64,000 bases of DNA, taken from the NCBI RefSeq assembly GCF_020564935.1, contig NZ_JAJCXB010000004.1:1-64000 (forward strand), given 5' to 3'. Origin of the DNA: Streptomyces pinistramenti (GTDB lineage: Bacteria > Actinomycetota > Actinomycetes > Streptomycetales > Streptomycetaceae). Positions within the stretch are counted from its first letter, which is position 1. Each line of letters starts with the position of its first letter. Shown in pieces: positions 35,200 through 43,686 of the stretch. The position numbers and the translations under genes were made by a program. The notes under the pieces were generated by a model. It did not search any database. It saw only the letters and a program-made list of their open reading frames with translations, and was not told the origin of the DNA.

Positions 35200-37824
35200 T
35201 CAGGGCCGGCCGCCGGCCGCCGCGTCGCAGGCCCGCGCGCGCAGCGCCCGCGCCAGATCGTCCCGCTGTTCCGACACGATCCGGCGCAGCGCGGGCGCGG
35301 CACCGGCGTGCCCGGTCAGCCAGGCGTCCGCCGCGTCCAGCGTCTCCTGCGTCACCTCCCAGGACGGGAAGAGGCCGCGCACCACGTCCATCCCGATCTC
35401 GATCGAGCGCTCCTGCCACACCCGCTCGATCGCCTCGAAGTACCGCGCCGCGTACGGCGCCAGCAGCTCCCGCTGGCCCGGCTGCGCGAACCCGCTGATC
35501 GTCGCCTCCACCAGCGCGTTGGACAGCGCGTCGGACTCCACCACGTCCGCCCAGGCCCGCGCCTTGACGTCGGCGGCGGGGCGGGAGGCCAGGCAGCGCA
35601 CCTGGTGCCGCTTGCCGGACGCGGTGTCGTCGCGCGCCAGCTCGGCGTCGACGGCCGTCGCGTCGGCGGCGTCGTGCGCGGCCAGCGGCTGGAGGAACGA
35701 CCAGCGCAGCTCCTGGTCCACGTCGAGGCCGTCGATCTTCGCGGTGCCGTCCAGCAGGCCCTGGAGCAGCTGGAGATCGGCGGCGGTCGAGGCGACGGCG
35801 GCGAAGTGGCGGGCCCAGGCCAGCTGGTGGCCGCTGCCCGGTTCGGCCTGCCGCAGCTCGCCGAGCGCGCCTTCGGCCAGGGCGCGGGCCGCGGTGTCCC
35901 GGTGCTCGGGCGCCGTGTAGAGGTCCAGTGCCGTCTGCGCCTGGCTGTGCAGCGACTGGAGGACGCCGATGTCGGTCTCCCGGCCGGCGAACCGCAGCAC
36001 CAGGTCCAGGTAGTCACGGGCCGGCATCAGACCGTCCCGGGTCAGGCCCCACAGCGCGGCCCAGCACAGGGCGCGGGCCAGCGGGTCGGTCAGCTCGCCG
36101 AGCCGGCTGCGCAGCGTGGCCAGCGATCCCTCGTCGAACCGGATCTTGCAGTACGTCAGGTCCTCGTCGTTGACGAGGATCAGCTCGGGCCGCTCGGCGC
36201 CGGCCAGCTCCGTCACCACCGTCCGCGGTCCGGACACGTCCACCTCGGCGCGCGCGTAGCGCACCAGCGTGCCGTCGGCGTCCTGCCGCCGGTAGAGGCC
36301 CACCGCGACCCGGTGCGGCCGCAGTTCCGGGTGCGCGGCGGGCGCCTCCTGGAGGATGCTCAGCTCGGTGATCCGGTCCTGCGCGTCGTAAGTGGCCTGC
36401 GGCGTCAGGGAGTTGACCCCCGCGGTCTCCAGCCAGGCACGCGACCAGGCCGCCATGTCCCGCCCGGAGGTCTCCTCCAGCACCGACAGCAGGTCCGTCA
36501 GGCGGGTGTTGCCGTAGGCGTGCCGCTTGAAGTACCGGCGCGCGCCCTCCAGGAAGGCGTCCCGCCCGGCGTACGCCACGAGCTGCTTGAGCACCGCCGC
36601 GCCCTTGGCGTAGGTGATGCCGTCGAAGTTGAGCTTGGCGTCCTCCAGGTCACGGATGTCCGCCGTCACCGGGTGCGTGGACGGCAGCTGGTCCGCGCGG
36701 TAGGCCCAGGACTTGCGGCGGTTGGCGAAGGTGATCCAGCCGTTGCGGAAGCGGGTCGCCTCCACCTGCGACAGGGCTCCCATGAAGTCCGCGAACGACT
36801 CCTTGAGCCACAGGTCGTCCCACCACTGCATGGTGACGAGGTCGCCGAACCACATGTGCGCCATCTCGTGCAGGATGACGTTGGCCCGGTGCTCGTACGC
36901 CGCCTCGGTCACCTTCCCGCGGAAGATGAACTCCTCGCGGAACGTCACACAGCCAGGGTTCTCCATCGCGCCGAGGTTGTACTCCGGCACGAACGCCTGG
37001 TCGTACTTCCCGAACGGGTACGGGTAGTCGAAGTGGTCGTGGAAGAAGTCCAGGCCCTGCTTGGTGACGGTGAAGACGTCGTCCGCGTCGAAGTGCCGCG
37101 CAAGCCCCTTGCGGCACAGCGCACCCAGCGGAATCTCCAGCTCCGTACCGTCGTCGAACGTCCGCCGGTAGGTGTCGGCAACGTAGTGGTAAGGACCGGC
37201 CACCACCGCGGTGATGTACGTCGAGATCGGCTGCGTCGTCGCGAACCGGTGCCGGCCCGCCCCTCGCCCGCCACCACCCTCCACGGGAAGCGCTTCGCGC
37301 CCCTCTTCGGCTTCGCCCTCCTCCACGCCGTTGCTGAGCACCACCCAGCCCTCCGGCGCCGTCACCTCGAAGGTGAACGGGGCCTTCAGGTCGGGCTGTT
37401 CGAAGGTGGTGAAGACCCGCCGCGCGTCGGCCGGCTCGTACTGCGTGTAGAGGTAGACCTCGCCGTCCTCCGGGTCGATGAACCGGTGCAGGCCCTCTCC
37501 CGTACGGCTGTAGGCGCACTGCGCGTCGACGACCAGGGTGTTCTCGGCGGCCAGCCCGTCCAGCGCGATCCGCGACCCGTCGAACACCGCCGACGGGTCG
37601 AGCACCCGGCCGTTGAGCGTCACGGACGTCACCGACGGCGCCAGCAGGTCGGCGAAGCTGCTCGCGCCCGGCTCGGCGCACCGGAACCGGATGGTGGTCA
37701 GGGACCTGAACGTGTCCTCGGCCTGCACCGCCGACCGGACGTCCAGCGTCACGTCGTACCCGTCGACGCTCAGCAGCCGGCCCCGATCCCGTGCCTCGTC
37801 CCGGGACAGATTCTCACCTGGCAC
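35200..37824 (-). CDS. pepN: Aminopeptidase N, copy 2
   Basis: An 874-residue M1 aminopeptidase related along its whole length to the copy at 26118-28688. GAMEN is at 285-289, the zinc motif HEMAH at 319-323 and Glu342 in KESFA. It differs by an insert of about 20 residues rich in Glu and Gly at 168-190 (EEGEAEEGREALPVEGGGG). GTG at 37824 follows AAAGGAG. The catalytic set is intact, so both copies should be active; specificity may differ. Confidence 0.94.
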   Translation of the reverse strand: MPGENLSRDEARDRGRLLSVDGYDVTLDVRSAVQAEDTFRSLTTIRFRCAEPGASSFADLLAPSVTSVTLNGRVLDPSAVFDGSRIALDGLAAENTLVVDAQCAYSRTGEGLHRFIDPEDGEVYLYTQYEPADARRVFTTFEQPDLKAPFTFEVTAPEGWVVLSNGVEEGEAEEGREALPVEGGGGRGAGRHRFATTQPISTYITAVVAGPYHYVADTYRRTFDDGTELEIPLGALCRKGLARHFDADDVFTVTKQGLDFFHDHFDYPYPFGKYDQAFVPEYNLGAMENPGCVTFREEFIFRGKVTEAAYEHRANVILHEMAHMWFGDLVTMQWWDDLWLKESFADFMGALSQVEATRFRNGWITFANRRKSWAYRADQLPSTHPVTADIRDLEDAKLNFDGITYAKGAAVLKQLVAYAGRDAFLEGARRYFKRHAYGNTRLTDLLSVLEETSGRDMAAWSRAWLETAGVNSLTPQATYDAQDRITELSILQEAPAAHPELRPHRVAVGLYRRQDADGTLVRYARAEVDVSGPRTVVTELAGAERPELILVNDEDLTYCKIRFDEGSLATLRSRLGELTDPLARALCWAALWGLTRDGLMPARDYLDLVLRFAGRETDIGVLQSLHSQAQTALDLYTAPEHRDTAARALAEGALGELRQAEPGSGHQLAWARHFAAVASTAADLQLLQGLLDGTAKIDGLDVDQELRWSFLQPLAAHDAADATAVDAELARDDTASGKRHQVRCLASRPAADVKARAWADVVESDALSNALVEATISGFAQPGQRELLAPYAARYFEAIERVWQERSIEIGMDVVRGLFPSWEVTQETLDAADAWLTGHAGAAPALRRIVSEQRDDLARALRARACDAAAGGRP

Positions 37825-37934
37825 GACGTGACTCCTTTGCCCTCGTCTCGAATATCGAACACGGGAATCATGGCACGGCGGCCGTCTGTTGAAGCCGTGA
37901 CCGATCTGTTGCAGCCGTCACCACAGGAGATCAC

Positions 37935-38579
37935 GTGCCCGAGACCGCGAAGACCCCCGCCGACTTCTGGTTCGACCCGCTGTGCCCCTGGGCCTGGATG
38001 ACCTCCCGCTGGATGCTGGAGGTGGAGAAGGTCCGCCCGGTCGAGGTCCGCTGGCACGTCATGAGCCTGGCGGTGCTGAACGAGAACAAGCTCGACCAGC
38101 TGCCGGAGGAGTACCGCGAGAAGATGCGCCCCGGCGGCAGCTCCTGGGGCCCGGTCCGGGTGTGCATCGCCGCCGAGCAGCAGTACGGCAGCGAGGTGCT
38201 CGGCCCCCTCTACACCGCGCTCGGCACCCGCATGCACAACCAGGGCCTCGGCCGGAGCCGCGAGGCGGTCCTGGCGGCCCTGGAGAACGTCGGGCTGCCG
38301 GTATCTCTCGCCGACGCCGCGGACACCGACGCGTACGACAAGCAGCTGCGCGCCTCCCACAAGGAGGGCATCGACCTCGTCGGCCAGGAGGTCGGCACCC
38401 CCGTCATCGCCGTCCCCGGCGCCGACGGCGGCCGGATCGCCTTCTTCGGCCCCGTTGTCACCCCCGCCCCCAAGGGTGAGGAAGCCGCCAGGCTCTGGGA
38501 CGGCACGTTGATGGTCGCGTCCATCCCCGGCTTCTACGAGATCAAGCGGACGCGGACGGTCGGCCCGGTCTTCGACTGA
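37935..38579 (+). CDS. DsbA-like mycothiol-dependent oxidoreductase (Rv2466c family)
   Basis: A 214-residue thioredoxin-fold protein. The active site near the N-terminus reads DPLCPWAW, with Cys17 but Ala in place of the second cysteine of a CxxC pair, so it should work as a monothiol. GTPVIAVPG holds the cis-proline. Family members in actinobacteria reduce nitro compounds or handle oxidative stress with mycothiol. GTG at 37935 follows AGGAG. It is divergent from pepN copy 2. Confidence 0.85.
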   Translation: MPETAKTPADFWFDPLCPWAWMTSRWMLEVEKVRPVEVRWHVMSLAVLNENKLDQLPEEYREKMRPGGSSWGPVRVCIAAEQQYGSEVLGPLYTALGTRMHNQGLGRSREAVLAALENVGLPVSLADAADTDAYDKQLRASHKEGIDLVGQEVGTPVIAVPGADGGRIAFFGPVVTPAPKGEEAARLWDGTLMVASIPGFYEIKRTRTVGPVFD

Positions 38580-38599
38580 CGCCGCGGGCCCCGCACATG

Positions 38600-38638
38600 G
38601 GCAAGGCCCCACGAGTCACGTCCTCGTGGGGCCTTGCC
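38600..38638. terminator. Two-way hairpin terminator
   Basis: Arms 38600-38615 and 38623-38638 pair perfectly (16 bp) between the convergent oxidoreductase and sodF genes. Confidence 0.8.
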
Positions 38639-38701
38639 GTTATTCCGCCTGCCGGGTGAAGGTTGAGAAGACGATCACGAGGCAGGACGCAGGGTGCGCC
38701 G

Positions 38702-39343
38702 TTACGGCGCCAGCAGCAGGGTGTTCGCCCGCTGCTTCGCGGACGCGAACCGCTGGGCCACGTCCTGCCAGTTGACGACCTGCCACATGGCCTCGATGAA
38801 GTCGACCTTCTGGTTCTTGTACTGGAGGTAGAAGGCGTGCTCCCAGGCGTCGAAGACCAGGATCGGCACGGAGCCCTGGCCGATGTTGCCCTGGTGGTCG
38901 TAGACCTGCTCGACGATCAGGCGGCCGGTGACCGGCTCGTAGGCCAGCACGCCCCAGCCGGAGCCCTGCGTGGTGGCCGCGGCCTTCGTGAGCTGCGCCT
39001 TGAAGCCGGCGTACGAGCCGAAGCTCTCCGCGATGGCATCGGCCAGCTCGCCCACGCCGTCCTTCGCGTCCGGCTCGCCGCCGCCGTCACCGCTCATGTT
39101 GTGCCAGTAGATGCTGTGGAGGATGTGGCCGGAGAGGTGGAACGCGAGGTTCTTCTGCAGGCCGTTGATGCCGCCCCACTGCTCCTTGTCGCGCGCCTCG
39201 GCGAGCTGCTCAAGGGTGTCGTTCGCGCCCTTGACGTACGCCGCGTGGTGCTTGTCGTGGTGCAGTTCGATGATCTCGGGGCTGATGACCGGGGCCAGCG
39301 CCGAGTAGTCGTAAGGAAGTTCCGGAAGTGTGTAGGTCGCCAT
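38702..39343 (-). CDS. sodF: Iron superoxide dismutase
   Basis: A 213-residue Fe/Mn-type SOD that removes superoxide in the cytosol. Metal ligands are His28 in ELHHDKHH, the His in [10 protein letters not shown], and Asp and His in [12 protein letters not shown]. In S. coelicolor the Fe-SOD is repressed by the nickel sensor Nur when Ni-SOD can be made. A matching Nur-type box lies 50 bases upstream (39393-39409), so the same logic probably applies here. Confidence 0.95.
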   Translation of the reverse strand: MATYTLPELPYDYSALAPVISPEIIELHHDKHHAAYVKGANDTLEQLAEARDKEQWGGINGLQKNLAFHLSGHILHSIYWHNMSGDGGGEPDAKDGVGELADAIAESFGSYAGFKAQLTKAAATTQGSGWGVLAYEPVTGRLIVEQVYDHQGNIGQGSVPILVFDAWEHAFYLQYKNQKVDFIEAMWQVVNWQDVAQRFASAKQRANTLLLAP

Positions 39344-39376
39344 GCCCGAGCCTCTCCAACTGCTTACGCCGTCCTA

Positions 39377-39409
39377 TTGCAACTGATTTTTATTGCAATA
39401 GATGTGCAA
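39377..39409. promoter_or_regulatory. Nur (nickel-responsive Fur-family) box of sodF
   Basis: TTGCAA-N5-GTGCAA (39393-39409) fits the known Nur half-site arrangement TTGCAA-N5-TTGCAA with one mismatch. A third TTGCAA lies at 39377-39382. The stretch is AT-rich against the background and sits in the sodF promoter region. Confidence 0.75.
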
Positions 39410-39504
39410 GAACGCTCGCCACGCTACCAGCAGCGGTGATCACTCACCGGGTAAGGGCAGCCTGTCCGGTCCCAAAGACCGAGGCGGGGCGCGAAGGGCC
39501 GCGG

Positions 39505-40953
39505 CTATCCGGCGGCCGGCGGCTCGGCCGGCGTCCCCGACGACCGCCCCACCCGCGCCCGCAGCAGCCCGGTCACCGCGAGCACCACCGCGAACCCGCC
39601 GGTGAACAGCAGCTGGATGCGCTGGTTCTCGTCCCGCAGCATCAGCAGCAGCACCACCACGACACCGGCCAGCGCCACCCACGTCAGATACGGGAAGGCC
39701 CACATCTTGACGACCAGCTTCTCCGGCGCCTCCCGCTCCAGCCGGCGGCGCATCCGCAGCTGGGCGACGGCGATGAAGCCCCAGACCACCAGGACGGCAG
39801 CGCCGACCATGTTGAGCAGCCACTGGAAGACGGTGGTGGGCCACCAGAAGCTGAAGAGCACGGCGAGGAAGCCGAACGCGGAGCACAGCACCACCGCACG
39901 GCGCGGCACGCCGCCGCCGACCTTGCCCAGGAACTTCGGCCCCTGGCCGCGCACGGTCAGCGAGTACGCCATCCGGGACGAGCCGTAGATGTTGGCGTTC
40001 ATCGCGGACAGCAGCGCCACCAGGATGACGACGTTCATGATCTGCCCGGCGGCCGGGATCTTCAGGTAGTCCAGGACCGCGACGTACGGACCGCTCTTGG
40101 CTATCGAGGCGTCGTTCCAGGGGATGACGGTGACGATGATCGCCATTGAGCCGACGTAGAAGAGGGCGATCCGCCACATCGCGGTGCGCACCGCGCGGGC
40201 GACACCGCGGACCGGGTCCTTGGACTCGGCGGCCGCGATGGTCACCGTCTCCAGGCCGCCGTACGCGAACACCGAGGCCAGCAGGCCGACCATCAGGCCG
40301 TCGACGCCCTTGGGCAGGAAGCCGCCGTCGCCGGTCAGATGGGAGGCGCCCGGCGCTTCGGTGCCCGGCAGGACGCCGAAGATGGCGAGCAGGCCCAGGA
40401 TCAGGAAGATGCCGATCGCGGCGACCTTGAGCGCCGCGAACCAGAACTCGAACTCACCGAAGTTGCTGACCGCCGCGAGGTTCGCCCCGCAGAAGACCAG
40501 CATGAACAGCAGGACCCACATCCACGGCTCGGTGCCCGGGAACCACTGGGTCATGATGTCGGCGGCGCCGATCGCCTCGGCGGCCACCGCCACGCACAGC
40601 AGTGCGGTGAACATCCAGCCCGCCGTGAAGCCGGCCCAGGAGCCGATCGAGCGTCCTGCGTGCACGGAGAAGGAGCCGGACGCCGGGTTGGCCGCGGCCA
40701 TCTCGCCGAGCATCCGCATCACGAGCATCACCAGGGCGCCGGACACCGCGTAGGCGAGCACGATCGAGGGGCCCGCGGCGGCGATGCCTTCGCGGGAGCC
40801 GACGAACAGCCCGGCGCCGATCACGCCGCCCAGGGCGATCATCGACAGGTGGCGCTGCTTGAGTCCGTTGGACAGCGGAGTGCCGCCGTCGCTGTCCGGG
40901 ACCGCGTCGGTCCGCTCGCGCGCGGGCGAGGCGGACGAGGGTGTCCGATTCAT
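39505..40953 (-). CDS. Amino acid permease (APC superfamily), copy A
   Basis: A 482-residue membrane protein with twelve predicted helices. The substrate-binding loop of TM1 reads ALGGVIGAGLFVGS; the family motif FGEFEFWFAALKV is also present. It resembles GABA/aromatic/proline permeases of the AAT family. ATG at 40953 starts MNRTPSSAS; a longer upstream frame is unlikely because it runs through non-coding sequence. It is one of three related permeases in 6 kb. Confidence 0.9.
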   Translation of the reverse strand: MNRTPSSASPARERTDAVPDSDGGTPLSNGLKQRHLSMIALGGVIGAGLFVGSREGIAAAGPSIVLAYAVSGALVMLVMRMLGEMAAANPASGSFSVHAGRSIGSWAGFTAGWMFTALLCVAVAAEAIGAADIMTQWFPGTEPWMWVLLFMLVFCGANLAAVSNFGEFEFWFAALKVAAIGIFLILGLLAIFGVLPGTEAPGASHLTGDGGFLPKGVDGLMVGLLASVFAYGGLETVTIAAAESKDPVRGVARAVRTAMWRIALFYVGSMAIIVTVIPWNDASIAKSGPYVAVLDYLKIPAAGQIMNVVILVALLSAMNANIYGSSRMAYSLTVRGQGPKFLGKVGGGVPRRAVVLCSAFGFLAVLFSFWWPTTVFQWLLNMVGAAVLVVWGFIAVAQLRMRRRLEREAPEKLVVKMWAFPYLTWVALAGVVVVLLLMLRDENQRIQLLFTGGFAVVLAVTGLLRARVGRSSGTPAEPPAAG

Positions 40954-41237
40954 GTCGTACCTGTCCCAGTAGGTGAGAGCGGAGCGGGCAATTGGTGCGT
41001 GCTCCCGGGGCTGCGACCGGTACGGATCCGCCGCCTGGCCCCCTGGACCCCTGCCGCAACGGCAGGTCGGCAAGGCCCTGCCGGCGCCGTGAACACCGAG
41101 GGTCCTCGGCGAAGCGCGCTCAGTTTGAGTGGCGGTGTCCGCTGAGGGCAACAGGCGTGCAGCGAATGTTCGGTATTCAGACGCGATCGTGACCGTGCGT
41201 ATCCGGCTCGTCGTGAAATGCCACGACAAGCCGCCTC

Positions 41238-42647
41238 TTACCGTTCCGCCCGCCCCCGCAACTCCCGTACCCCGGCGACGATCAGCACCGCGGCGGTGGC
41301 CCCCGCCGACCACAGCAACTGCGGGCGGGCCGCGTCATCGGTCAGCATCAGCACCAGCACCGCCGCCATCGCGACCAGCGCCGCCCAGGTCAGCCAGGGG
41401 AAGGCCCACATCCGCAGGGTGAGCGTCTGCGGCGCCTCGCGTTCGATACGCGGACGCAGCCGCAGCTGCGAGACCGCGATCAGCCCCCACACGAACAGCA
41501 GCACCGCGCCGACCGCGTTGAGCATGTACAGGAAGACCGAATCCGGCCACTTCAGATTCAGCAGCACGGAGACGAATCCGAAGGCCACCGAAGCCAGCAC
41601 GGCCCGGCGCGGCACCCCGCCGCCCGACACCTTCAGCAGCGAGCGCGGGGCCTCCCCGCGCTCGGCGAGCGAGAACACCATCCGCGACGAGCCGTAGAGA
41701 TTGGCGTTCAGCGCCGACAGCAGCGCGACGAACACCACGATGTTCATGATCTGCCCGGCGCCGGGAATCCCGATGTGCTCCAGCACCGCGACGTACGGGC
41801 TCTTGCCCGGCTGCATCGACGACCACGGCAGCAGCGTGACGATCACCAGCATCGAGCCGACGTAGAAGAAGAGGATGCGCCACACCGCGCTGCGCACCGC
41901 ACGGCCCACCGCGCGCGCCGGGTCGTCCGACTCGGCCGCCGCGATGGTGACCACCTCCAGGCCGCCGAACGCGAAGACCACGGCCAGCACGCCGGAGACC
42001 ACCCCGGACCAGCCGTGCGGCAGGAAGCCGCCCTGCCCGGTGAGGTTGGCCAGGCCGATCGGTTCGGTGTCCGGCAGCACGCCGAAGACCGCCAGCAGGC
42101 TGAGCACGAGGAACAGCACGATCGCGGTGACCTTGAGCGTCGCGAACCAGAACTCGAACTCGCCGAAGTTCTTCACCGCGGCGAGGTTCGCCACCGTGAA
42201 GACGACCATGAAGATCAGCACCCAGCTCCACTGCGGCACCGCCGGCAGCCAGCCGTTGGCGATCTGCGCGGCCCCGGTCGCCTCCACGGCGAGCACCACG
42301 ACCAGCAGGAACCAGTACAGCCAGCCGACGCTGAACCCCGCCCAGCGGCCCAGCGCCCGCTCCGCGTGCACCGAGAACGCGCCGGACGCCGGCATCGCCG
42401 CCGACATCTCACCCAGCATCCGCATGATCAGCATCGCCAGCGCACCGGCGATCAGATACGAGAGCACGATGCCGGGCCCGGCCACCGAGATGCCCGCGCC
42501 GGAGCCCACGAACAGGCCCGCGCCGATCACCCCGCCCAGGCCGAGCATGGTCAGGTGGCGCTGCTTGAGCCCCGCCGACAGCGGTTCTCGCTCGCCGGGT
42601 CCGCCGCCGAGAGGAGGGTTCCCGGCGGTGGTCGGTGCGTCATGCAT
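41238..42647 (-). CDS. Amino acid permease, copy B
   Basis: A 469-residue permease closely related to its neighbours: LGLGGVIGAGLFVGS, NFGEFEFWFATLKV and GSSRMVFSLAERGEAP. Twelve helices are predicted. The start is probably ATG at 42647; an upstream start at 42680 would add 11 residues. Substrate unknown. It is separated from copy A by 284 bases, so each may have its own promoter. Confidence 0.9.
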   Translation of the reverse strand: MHDAPTTAGNPPLGGGPGEREPLSAGLKQRHLTMLGLGGVIGAGLFVGSGAGISVAGPGIVLSYLIAGALAMLIMRMLGEMSAAMPASGAFSVHAERALGRWAGFSVGWLYWFLLVVVLAVEATGAAQIANGWLPAVPQWSWVLIFMVVFTVANLAAVKNFGEFEFWFATLKVTAIVLFLVLSLLAVFGVLPDTEPIGLANLTGQGGFLPHGWSGVVSGVLAVVFAFGGLEVVTIAAAESDDPARAVGRAVRSAVWRILFFYVGSMLVIVTLLPWSSMQPGKSPYVAVLEHIGIPGAGQIMNIVVFVALLSALNANLYGSSRMVFSLAERGEAPRSLLKVSGGGVPRRAVLASVAFGFVSVLLNLKWPDSVFLYMLNAVGAVLLFVWGLIAVSQLRLRPRIEREAPQTLTLRMWAFPWLTWAALVAMAAVLVLMLTDDAARPQLLWSAGATAAVLIVAGVRELRGRAER

Positions 42648-42970
42648 GGGCTCGTACTCTCGCAAGGTGGTTCGGCACACACCCCGCAGGACGCTGCGGG
42701 GCCGTTACAGCTGCACCCAGTTTCCCCGCAAGCCCGCGGCTACCACAAAACGCCCCGGCATCCGCCGCCCGCGCCGTGACGAGCATCACGCGACCTGTGA
42801 AGACGCCCCCCGGAGCCGGCCGGGCCCGGCAGTCTGGAGGATGTTCACAAGCTCCAAGCCGGCCGGTGCCGCTTTGTCACCGCCACATGATGATCGCCGG
42901 TGGCCCGCTGGACTAACGTCCATCGGGTCCTGTCCTGTCCCGGATCCCTCTCACACTTCGCGGAGTCCTG
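42648..42970. other. Divergent region between permease B and bioY, with an inverted repeat
   Basis: No gene is supported in these 323 bases. TGGAC-TAAC-GTCCA at 42909-42922 is a perfect inverted repeat 50 bases before the bioY start and may be a biotin-responsive operator; the rest shows nothing I can name. Confidence 0.5.
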
Positions 42971-43567
42971 ATGAGCACTGCCGCTCTCTCTCGTCCCGGT
43001 GCGGTCCTCGCCGATCTCCTGCCCGCCGCCACCGCCTCCCGCGCCCGCGTCCGTGACGCCGCGCTGGTGGTCGGCGGTGCCGCGCTCACCGGCATCGCGG
43101 CGCAGATCGCCGTCCCGGTCCCCGGCTCCCCGGTCCCGGTGACCGGGCAGACCTTCGCCGCCCTCCTCGTCGGCGCCTCGCTCGGCGCGCGCCGCGGCTT
43201 CGCGTCCATGGCGCTGTACGCGCTGGTGGGCATGGCGGGCATGCCGTGGTTCGCCGAGGCCAAGTCCGGCCCCGGCGGCGCCACGTTCGGCTACGTCCTG
43301 GGCATGCTGCTGGCCGCCACCGTCGTGGGCGCGCTGGCCCGCCGCGGCGGCGACCGCGGCGCGCTGCGCACGGCCGGCACGATGGTGGCCGGCCTCGCGC
43401 TGGTCTACGGCATCGGCGTCCCCTACCTCGCGCTCAGCACGGGCATGTCCTTCGGCCAGGCGCTGGCCGCCGGCCTGGTGCCGTTCCTCATCGGCGACGC
43501 GCTCAAGGCCGCGCTGGCGATGGGCGCGCTGCCCACCGCGTGGAAGCTGGCCGGCCGCCGCGGCTGA
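42971..43567 (+). CDS. bioY: Biotin transporter BioY
   Basis: A 198-residue membrane protein, the substrate-specific component for biotin uptake. Six helices are predicted. The BioY signature is seen in VPGSPVPVTGQTFAALLVGASLGARRG and LYALVGMAGMPWFAEAKSGPGGATFGYVLGMLLAA. No bioM/bioN genes follow, so it acts alone or with a shared energising module. ATG at 42971 follows CGGAG. A palindrome at 42909-42922 may be its operator. Confidence 0.93.
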   Translation: MSTAALSRPGAVLADLLPAATASRARVRDAALVVGGAALTGIAAQIAVPVPGSPVPVTGQTFAALLVGASLGARRGFASMALYALVGMAGMPWFAEAKSGPGGATFGYVLGMLLAATVVGALARRGGDRGALRTAGTMVAGLALVYGIGVPYLALSTGMSFGQALAAGLVPFLIGDALKAALAMGALPTAWKLAGRRG

Positions 43568-43589
43568 CCCGCCGCCTTCCCGCGCACGC

Positions 43590-43639
43590 ACGGGCCGGGC
43601 CCCGCACTCACCACTCGGTGACTGCGGGGCCCGGCCCGT
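43590..43639. terminator. Two-way terminator between bioY and permease C
   Basis: Arms 43590-43606 and 43623-43639 pair perfectly (17 bp); the 16-base loop can form a further small stem (TCACC/GGTGA). Confidence 0.8.
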
Positions 43640-43686
43640 TGGTGCTGTGTGCGTCGCGGTGCGCCGTGCGTGGCGCACCGCGACGG

